Below are positions 14,587-19,881 of a stretch of 19,881 bases of DNA, one piece after another. Source of the stretch: JBCBSS01 sp039819065 (lineage in GTDB: Bacteria > Bacteroidota > Bacteroidia > Cytophagales > Cyclobacteriaceae); assembly GCA_039819065.1 (NCBI GenBank), contig JBCBSS010000149.1:1-19881 (forward strand). Direction: 5' to 3'. Each line of letters opens with the position of its first letter. Positions within the stretch are counted from its first letter, which is position 1. A model generated the notes under the pieces. The model was not told where the DNA came from. It did not search any database and worked only from the letters and a program-made list of their open reading frames with translations. Position numbers and translations under genes: made by a program.

Positions 14587-14591
14587 CTATT

Positions 14592-14858
14592 CTACTTTTT
14601 CTTTCCAATTCTAATGGGGCCTTTTACGGATTCGATACTTACTTCTTCTCCTTTTTGGGTGATGCGGACATGGCCTTGGTCGGCTAATTCTTGTGCGATT
14701 GTTCGAATCAACTCCATTTTGTCCCTCCATTGGTCAGGGTAAAGGTTTCGCGCTATGTCTGAAGGGCAAAACGTTTTTTCTACGCCTCTCTCCTCGGCCA
14801 TCTGTAGCATCTTTATTTTGATGAGCGATGTTTCGGTCGTGTTATAATCGGAGGACAT
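14592..14858 (-). CDS. DUF3253 protein
   Basis: An 88-residue protein with the DUF3253 pattern: 'EKTFCPSDIARNLYPDQWRDKMELIRTIAQELADQGHVRITQKGEEVS' (27-74) ending in 'GPIRIGKK' (80-87). The domain resembles a small winged helix; the molecular role is not known. The last residues are basic. It is downstream of the YdeI-like gene by 27 bp on the same strand and is followed by the P-element hairpins. Both genes are small stand-alone cytoplasmic proteins, and their pairing may be just an operon of convenience. Confidence 0.85.
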   Translation of the reverse strand: MSSDYNTTETSLIKIKMLQMAEERGVEKTFCPSDIARNLYPDQWRDKMELIRTIAQELADQGHVRITQKGEEVSIESVKGPIRIGKKK

Positions 14859-14885
14859 ATTGATTTTGAGGAGGTTAGAATAAGT

Positions 14886-15470
14886 CTATTTTCTGGGCCA
14901 TTGATTAGCCCTGATATTCTCTCCTGCCAGTTTAGCGGTTTCAGTGACTCGCTTTGCTCTTGTTTCGGCTCTTTTGGCATTGAGTATCCATTCTAGAATA
15001 CCTCTCCTGGCCGATTTTGGGAAAGCCTGAAAATAGTCAAGTGCGTTCGGAACTTGCTCCAACGCTTCTTGAAGATCAGATGGGATGACCAAGTTCTCAA
15101 CATCGTCCAGCGCAGTCCATGCACCGCTCTCCCTAGCCTTGTTAATAAGTGCCATACCCGCCTCGGTCATTTGTCCGGTTTTGATTAACCGCTCTACTTT
15201 TTCCTTGTTTACCCGGCTCCAATTACTGGTTGGGTTTCTGGGGGAGAAAAATTGATAGAAACTTTGGTCATCGCGCTTGTTGGGTTTACTATCCACCCAA
15301 CCAAAACAAAGTGCCTGATCAACAGCTTCCGGGTAGTAAACACTAGGTTGACCGCTGCCCTTCTTGTATATGATAAGCCAGACAGAATTGGCAATAGTGT
15401 GATTGGCTGCTAACCAGTCGCGCCATGCTTCTTCGTTTTCTGCGTAAAATGTATTCTCTTTTTCTTCCAA
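14886..15470 (-). CDS. YdeI/OmpD-associated family protein
   Basis: A 194-residue protein. Residues 1-100 have the family motifs 'NEEAWRDWLAANH', 'VWLIIYKKGSG', 'YPEAVDQALCFGWVDS' (46-61) and 'FFSPRNPTSNWSRVNKEKVERLI' (74-96). The C-terminal part, 'FPKSARRGILEWILNAKRAETRAKRVTETAKLAGEN' (149-184), is the typical bacteriocin-protection / OmpD-associated tail. Salmonella YdeI is linked to resistance to cationic antimicrobial peptides, but most members, including this one, have no tested function. No leader peptide. It diverges from plsB across 236 bp and is the first gene of a two-gene operon with DUF3253. Confidence 0.88.
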   Translation of the reverse strand: MEEKENTFYAENEEAWRDWLAANHTIANSVWLIIYKKGSGQPSVYYPEAVDQALCFGWVDSKPNKRDDQSFYQFFSPRNPTSNWSRVNKEKVERLIKTGQMTEAGMALINKARESGAWTALDDVENLVIPSDLQEALEQVPNALDYFQAFPKSARRGILEWILNAKRAETRAKRVTETAKLAGENIRANQWPRK

Positions 15471-15706
15471 GTTTATTCAACTAGCATGCTATGCCAGATT
15501 TAGGTTATGCCGAAAATAGCAAAGCCCTACTAATGTTCAAAGTAACAATGCATGATGAAATTCGAACGCTAGCCTTATCCTGACGTTAAATGAAAGTGGC
15601 AAAACTTTAATCTGATTTTGAGCAGTCGTGAGAATACAACGGCTACGATTCACGGCTAGATTTTGTACTTTTCAATTAAATTCATTTTTTAACCTCATAT
15701 CGGTAT

Positions 15707-17407
15707 ATGCCAAAAGGCGAGTCTGAAAAGAAAAAGAAGAAGAATCACAAGTCCTACACACCCATTCTATCGGGAACCAGCGATTGGCCAGTAGTACAAC
15801 TCACCAAAAATCGCAAAGAGTTTGTAGAGGAAGTGACTGAAGAGAGCGTCAAAAGACTCAAGGCCATTAAGCCTTCTACAGAACAGTTGATCGAGGAGTT
15901 AGAGCTGACTCTTTACAAGGAGAAGCATAGAATCAAGCAAAACCCCTGGAAGGTAGATCCTGATGATGAGTATAAATTCTGGAGTGGTATCAAATCCGCT
16001 CTGGTTGACATCTCTTCTGGCAATGGCAGCGAATCAACACCTGATGACCTACTTAGAAGCATCGTAGCACGCTATGCTGATGAAATAGCCGGAGATTTTA
16101 GAAGAAGCTATTATCGTCTAGCCCGTGAAATCGTCAAATTTGGCTTCGCAAGATTGCTCAATGCGGCCCGGGGTAAGCGATTCGGCGACTTTTTCAGGAA
16201 CAATTATACGCTTCAAGATAAGATCCAGATCAAGGGTAAGAAGTCGCATATCAGGAAGCTAGCCAAGATTGGAACCGTGGTAATGGTACCCACGCACTTC
16301 AGCAATATGGATTCTATCCTAATCGGCTGGATCATCCATGTATTGGGTATTCCTCCATTTATCTATGGTGCGGGACTGAACCTGTTCAACACCAAAATAT
16401 TCGCCTACTTCATGAACAGCTTAGGCGCTTACAAGGTGGACCGCAGGAAAAAGAACTTGATCTACCTGGAGACGCTAAAAACTTATTCTACCCTAGCCAT
16501 ACAAAAGGGAGCACACAGCCTGTTCTTTCCTGGTGGTACGCGCTCACGTTCCGGTAAAATAGAAAAATCACTCAAGCTGGGTTTATTGGGTACCGCCATA
16601 GAAGCGCAGCGCATCAACTTCATGGAAAACCCACCCGATACAGCCAAAAAAATTTTCGTCGTGCCTGTAGTGATCAACTATAACTTTGTGCTAGAAGCAC
16701 CGCTACTAATCGATGAATACCTGGAAAGAAAGGGGCAGGAACGCTACTATATCGAAACAGATAGGTATTCTACTTCTTTTGGGATCATCAAATTCCTAAT
16801 CCGGTTTTTTACCAAAGGGTCGGACATTTCTGTTTCTATCGGGCAAGGCATGGACCTCTTTGGTAATTATGTGGATGATGAGGGCAATAGCATTGGCAAA
16901 GACGGTAGAATCATCGACGCCAGGGAGTATTTCATGAGCAATGGTGAGGTGGTGCTGGACAAACAACGGGAAGAGCAGTACACCAAGTTGTTGAGTGATG
17001 CTATAGTGAGGGAATACCACCGTAACAACAGGGTGACAGCTAGTCATTTAGCCGCTTTCACAGCCTTTGTTGTACTGAGAAAGCGCTTTCCTACCATGGA
17101 CTTATACAACTTCCTCCGGCTACCTCCTGAAGACCAAATCATCAGCGCTGAAGAATTCAAAACGGCTTTTAAGAAATTGAGAAAGCGTATTTATGAGTTA
17201 AAAGACCAGGACAGGATCAACATTGCACCTAGCCTGAAGGGGCCATTGGATGATGTAATAGATGAAGGGATAAGGCACGTCGGCAGGTATCATGTGAAAA
17301 GGCCACTACTGAAGAATGACAATGGGGAGATCATCACAGAAAACCTCAATACACTGTATTATTATCACAATAGAACGGTAGGTTATAACCTCGAAGATTA
17401 TGTCTGA
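15707..17407 (+). CDS. plsB: PlsB-like glycerol-3-phosphate acyltransferase
   Basis: A 566-residue acyltransferase, shorter than the ~800-residue E. coli PlsB but with its core. The N-terminus is very Lys-rich (8-15). The catalytic HX4D motif is 'THFSNMDS' (His197, Asp202). Substrate-binding blocks follow: 'GAGLNLFNTKIFAYFMNSLGAYKVDR' (221-246), 'LFFPGGTRSRSGKIEKSLKLG' (272-292), and 'VVPVVINYNFVLEA'. It would acylate sn-1 of glycerol-3-phosphate at the inner membrane to start phospholipid synthesis. Its last 8 bases overlap gpsA, whose product makes the substrate, which strongly supports the role. Whether the donor is acyl-ACP or acyl-CoA cannot be read. A box like TA-GAT-TTTG (about 15658) is the best promoter hint. 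Confidence 0.88.
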   Translation: MPKGESEKKKKKNHKSYTPILSGTSDWPVVQLTKNRKEFVEEVTEESVKRLKAIKPSTEQLIEELELTLYKEKHRIKQNPWKVDPDDEYKFWSGIKSALVDISSGNGSESTPDDLLRSIVARYADEIAGDFRRSYYRLAREIVKFGFARLLNAARGKRFGDFFRNNYTLQDKIQIKGKKSHIRKLAKIGTVVMVPTHFSNMDSILIGWIIHVLGIPPFIYGAGLNLFNTKIFAYFMNSLGAYKVDRRKKNLIYLETLKTYSTLAIQKGAHSLFFPGGTRSRSGKIEKSLKLGLLGTAIEAQRINFMENPPDTAKKIFVVPVVINYNFVLEAPLLIDEYLERKGQERYYIETDRYSTSFGIIKFLIRFFTKGSDISVSIGQGMDLFGNYVDDEGNSIGKDGRIIDAREYFMSNGEVVLDKQREEQYTKLLSDAIVREYHRNNRVTASHLAAFTAFVVLRKRFPTMDLYNFLRLPPEDQIISAEEFKTAFKKLRKRIYELKDQDRINIAPSLKGPLDDVIDEGIRHVGRYHVKRPLLKNDNGEIITENLNTLYYYHNRTVGYNLEDYV

Positions 17408-18434
17408 AAAATCGGTTGGTGTCATAGGAGCGGGCAGTTTCGGTACGGCCATAGCCAATATACTGGCAGAACGCAGTGATGTCATGCTATACGCCAGAAA
17501 GCCAGAGGTGATAGAACAGATTAAGCAGACCGGTAAAAACAAGGGCTATGACATGCGACCGAATGTCAGTCTTACCAACGACCTCGCGCTTTTGGCCAAA
17601 AGTTGCGACATCATATTCCCTATCGTGCCCTCCTCGGGTTTCAGGTCGCTGATGAAAGCACTAGCGCCTTATCTTCACCCCTATCATATCCTCATTCACG
17701 GCACCAAAGGTCTTGATCTCAGAATACCTGAAGAATGCCCCGAAGATGCTCCCCTGAACCGCGACCAGGTAAGAACGATGAGCGAGGTGATCAAAGAAGA
17801 GACCGTGGTCGTACGCGTTGGCTGTCTTGCAGGCCCTAATCTGGCCAAGGAGCTTTCCGACCAACAACCTGGCGCTACGGTAGTAGCTAGTAGATTCGAT
17901 GAGGTGATCCAGGAGGGACAGAAGCTGCTGCGCAATGAGCGTTTTCAGGTCTATGGTAACCCCGACCTGATCGGTATAGAATTGACTGGTGTGCTGAAAA
18001 ACATTATTGCCATTGCTTCCGGTATATTGGGTGGCCTTGGACACGGTGAGAATGCCAAAGGGTTACTAATCAGCCGTGGGATGGTAGAAATGATCTATCT
18101 CGGTCGTGCACTAGGTGGTAATATCCAGGCCTTTCTCGGCCTGGCAGGAGTAGGTGATTTAGTAACCACTTGCAATAGTACCCTGAGCCGTAACTTCACC
18201 GTGGGCTACCGATTAGCACAAGGGGAAAAACTGACCCATATTGTAGAAACGATGGAAGAAGTAGCAGAGGGGATTAATACGGTTAGAATTGCCAAACGCT
18301 TTGCAGAAAGGTATCAACTGCGCGCGCTAATCACAGAAACACTTCACAAAGTCTTGTTCGAAGACCTTCCTGCGAATGAAGCTGTAGATAATCTGATGCG
18401 ATATCCTTTAACGGAGGATATTGATTTTATTTAG
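17400..18434 (+). CDS. gpsA: Glycerol-3-phosphate dehydrogenase [NAD(P)+]
   Basis: A 344-residue enzyme reducing dihydroxyacetone phosphate to sn-glycerol-3-phosphate. The N-terminal Rossmann motif is 'GVIGAGSFGTAIA' (7-19). 'HGTKGLD' (100-106) and 'LAGPNLAKEL' (143-152) are substrate and cofactor motifs. The catalytic Lys200 sits in 'ELTGVLKNIIAIASGI', and 'NAKGLLISRGMVEM' and 'TTCNSTLSRNFTVG' (256-269) complete the signature. There is a short Glu/Pro-rich insertion at 110-125. The ATG overlaps the plsB stop region by 8 nt, implying translational coupling. The 3' end overlaps by a few codons the complement of a toxin remnant. Confidence 0.96.
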   Translation: MSEKSVGVIGAGSFGTAIANILAERSDVMLYARKPEVIEQIKQTGKNKGYDMRPNVSLTNDLALLAKSCDIIFPIVPSSGFRSLMKALAPYLHPYHILIHGTKGLDLRIPEECPEDAPLNRDQVRTMSEVIKEETVVVRVGCLAGPNLAKELSDQQPGATVVASRFDEVIQEGQKLLRNERFQVYGNPDLIGIELTGVLKNIIAIASGILGGLGHGENAKGLLISRGMVEMIYLGRALGGNIQAFLGLAGVGDLVTTCNSTLSRNFTVGYRLAQGEKLTHIVETMEEVAEGINTVRIAKRFAERYQLRALITETLHKVLFEDLPANEAVDNLMRYPLTEDIDFI

Positions 18435-18471
18435 TCTTTTTGGCTTGTAATGTCCAGTTCACCTTAACCAT
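18427..18471 (-). pseudogene. ParE/RelE-type toxin, 5' remnant
   Basis: On the minus strand an ATG preceded by AAGGAG (8 bases before it) opens a frame of 14 codons, 'MVKVNWTLQAKKTK', then TAA. The first ten or so residues are the typical start of ParE/RelE-family toxins ('VNWT.QAK'), whose full length is about 95 residues. The rest is missing: the frame runs into the complementary strand of the gpsA end, which supplies the last codons and the stop. It begins 12 bp after the antitoxin stop, the normal TA order. I read it as a toxin gene truncated by deletion at the gpsA border. Confidence 0.6.
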
Positions 18472-18483
18472 TCAGGTAACTCC

Positions 18484-18642
18484 TTAATTAAGTTGATCAT
18501 CAGGAATGACATCATCTGCCTTGGATTGAGATAATCCGGTTTCAATCTTTTCGAGTAGGATTATTTCGTCAATGACCTGTTCCACAGAGAATTCTTTAGG
18601 AAGTTTATTGACTACCTTTATGACTTGTTCCTTTGTTAGCAT
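18484..18642 (-). CDS. Small antitoxin-like protein of a broken toxin-antitoxin pair
   Basis: A 52-residue acidic protein beginning 'MLTKEQVIKVVNKLPKEFSVEQVIDEIILLEKIETGLSQS' when read in pieces (M1-S40). The helix pattern 'VIDEIILLEKIETGL' resembles the short antitoxins that precede ParE/RelE toxins in Bacteroidota. The C-terminal ~12 residues ('DDVIPDDQLN') are where such antitoxins usually wrap the toxin. It is intact, and the remnant of the toxin follows 12 bp later. With no functional partner nearby it may persist as an anti-addiction gene or be decaying. No promoter box was found in the 80 bp before it. Confidence 0.7.
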   Translation of the reverse strand: MLTKEQVIKVVNKLPKEFSVEQVIDEIILLEKIETGLSQSKADDVIPDDQLN

Positions 18643-18723
18643 ACTTGAAACTAAAGATTATTCTGCGTTAAGATATACTGTATTGGCCAGGGTACAAGTT
18701 AACAGTGGATCTTGTAACTAAGA

Positions 18724-19650
18724 TTATGCTAATCTGATATAACCAGTTCCCAAATGCTTGTTCTGGAATGATTCTGGATGAAATATTTCTGCCAATATCT
18801 CCACTGATTCCATAATGCGTGGCCCGGGTCGGTTGAAGTACTGATTCCCATCCGTTACAAACACATCCCCTCCTTTCACTGCTCTTAGGTCGCTCCAACC
18901 TTTCAATGCGGTAAGTAATTCTATTTCCTTCATTGTTCTGTCGATATCAAAACCACAGGGCATGATGACAATAATATCTGGGTCAAGTGCTTTGACCTCC
19001 TCCCATTCATGATAGTGCGAGTGCTCTCCGGCTGATGATAGTAAGTTTTCGCCGCCCGCTATGTCAATCATTTCGGGCACCCAGTTTCCGGCCGTCATGA
19101 TGGGAGAAAGCCATTCAATGGTCAACACCCTCGGCTTGTTTTCCAGCTTAGACGTTAGGGCACTAATTTCATGCAGCCTCTGCTTGATCTTTTTTACCAA
19201 TTCTTCTCCCCTTTCAGGTACGCCAAGCGCTTTAGCCACCGTCATAAAGTCACCATAGACATCATCTAAGCTGTTTGGCTCAAGATTAACGATTTGCGGA
19301 TTTGAGGAAATCAGCTCACAGACGGCCGCCTCCACATCGCTCATACTGACCGCACATACTTCACATTGTGATTGGGTAATGATATAATCTGGCTTTAGAC
19401 TTTCTAAAAGGGATACATCCAGTTTGTAAACCGACATACCAAACTTCAGGATATCCCTCACCTGATCATTGATCTCTATGCTGGTACCGAACTCGTTGAA
19501 TTTCGGGGCAGTCAGCACTGGAAGAGAAGATAATCCTCCGGGGTAATCACATTCATGGGATCTACCAACGATATTATCCTTAAAGCCCAGGGCACAGGCT
19601 ATTTCGGTACTGCTAGGTAAAAGGGAAACAATAGAAGGCTTTTCGCTCAT
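18724..19650 (-). CDS. Cobalamin-binding protein, BtuF-like, without leader peptide
   Basis: A 308-residue member of the class III periplasmic binding fold (Peripla_BP_2). It starts 'MSEKPSIVSLLPSSTEIACALGF' (1-23), then 'GRSHECDYPGGLSSLPVLT' (29-47), 'PDYIITQSQCEVCAVSMSDVEAAV' (87-110), and 'DPDIIVIMPCGFD' near the C-terminal half, all hallmarks of the cobalamin-binding BtuF subgroup with the 'SHECDYP' and 'QCEVCAV' motifs. There is no signal peptide or lipobox: the hydrophobic start is the first beta strand of the domain. No transporter genes lie beside it. It may be cytoplasmic and have a role in corrinoid handling rather than import; that is inference. Confidence 0.85.
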   Translation of the reverse strand: MSEKPSIVSLLPSSTEIACALGFKDNIVGRSHECDYPGGLSSLPVLTAPKFNEFGTSIEINDQVRDILKFGMSVYKLDVSLLESLKPDYIITQSQCEVCAVSMSDVEAAVCELISSNPQIVNLEPNSLDDVYGDFMTVAKALGVPERGEELVKKIKQRLHEISALTSKLENKPRVLTIEWLSPIMTAGNWVPEMIDIAGGENLLSSAGEHSHYHEWEEVKALDPDIIVIMPCGFDIDRTMKEIELLTALKGWSDLRAVKGGDVFVTDGNQYFNRPGPRIMESVEILAEIFHPESFQNKHLGTGYIRLA

Positions 19651-19881
19651 TTACTTTTGGTTTAATGATTAGGCTAAAACGAAAAATAGATTCGACAGAC
19701 TTTTTCTCCAAGTTAATTCAAGATTGGTTAATTGAGTGGGAAAATGAATAGATTCAGTAAATGGCTCTTCAAGTAAGTCCTCTAATGATTAGAATGAGTA
19801 AATGGAAAACATGTCGTTTATCAAGAATACAAAAGTGCCCCGTATTGGTTAACTTTATATAAATAAAAACGCATTAATGAA
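19651..19881. other. Right-end intergenic DNA
   Basis: AT-rich sequence with no gene I can support. TAACTTTA near 19850 is one base from TAnnTTTG, and the ATG at 19877-19879 could be the first codon of a gene beyond the window, but five bases are not enough to call it. Confidence 0.4.

Larger units (their letters stand above)
13024..14591. other. REP-like repeat island with one transposase gene
   Basis: The stretch between the aldo/keto reductase and the DUF3253 gene contains one real gene (transposase, 13651-14112). The rest is hairpin-forming repeats in the order P1-Q1-R1-S1-S2(inverted)-tnp-S3-Q2-R2-P2. Frames that stay open on either strand across these repeats are by-products. The 141 bp between S1 and S2 also holds an inverted repeat, CCTTGGTG (13478-13485) against CACCAAAG (13505-13512). 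Confidence 0.8.

Noticed and set aside
13024..14591. Retron, diversity-generating element or defence island
   Set aside because: No reverse transcriptase, effector or template/variable repeat pair is present; the only gene is the Y1 transposase.
19850..19881. Promoter-like box and ATG at the right edge
   Set aside because: One mismatch in the box, no upstream partner, and only five bases after the ATG's first base; not enough to call a gene.

Overview
The window looks like chromosomal DNA of a Bacteroidota bacterium, most likely of the Cytophagales type. The evidence is a type IX secretion (T9SS) cargo protein with a type B / gliding-motility C-terminal sorting domain, the paired DUF1800 and DUF1501 genes, start codons mostly without Shine-Dalgarno sequences, promoter boxes of the TAnnTTTG kind, and intergenic DNA crowded with REP-like hairpins next to an IS200-like Y1 transposase. 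The genus is not resolved.

Layout. 1-788 (minus) is the N-terminal half of signal peptide peptidase SppA, cut by the window edge; folK (889-1383, plus) diverges from it. fabD (minus) converges on folK. Next on the minus strand is a 976-residue secreted T9SS protein followed by a small DCC-type thiol-disulfide oxidoreductase, probably one operon. A divergent intergenic region leads to the plus-strand DUF1800-DUF1501 pair. 8590-9385 has no convincing gene and is full of palindromes and repeats. Then come a small conserved-looking protein and a membrane protein with a DUF952-like tail (2-bp gap), an AraC regulator, and a SnoaL-like gene plus an aldo/keto reductase behind a promoter carrying a 21-bp-spaced direct repeat that is a good candidate AraC operator. 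13024-14591 is a REP-like accessory island: three copies of one hairpin element (S), two copies each of three others (P, Q, R), and a Y1 transposase bracketed by inverted S copies. After it are a DUF3253 gene and a YdeI/OmpD-associated gene (minus), then plsB-gpsA (plus, 8-nt overlap), a decayed toxin-antitoxin locus (whole 52-residue antitoxin, toxin cut to 14 codons), and a leaderless BtuF-like cobalamin-binding protein (minus).

How the genes relate. Housekeeping functions dominate: folate (FolK), fatty acid initiation (FabD), and phospholipid initiation, where GpsA makes glycerol-3-phosphate and the PlsB-like enzyme acylates it. The T9SS protein is Cys-containing and disulfide-rich in appearance, and the DCC oxidoreductase beside it may be linked to thiol chemistry, though that is only inference. 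The least ordinary content is the REP-like island with its transposase, the repeat-filled gap at 8.6-9.4 kb that shares a palindrome with it, and the ghost toxin-antitoxin locus. I did not find a clearly new multi-gene system.
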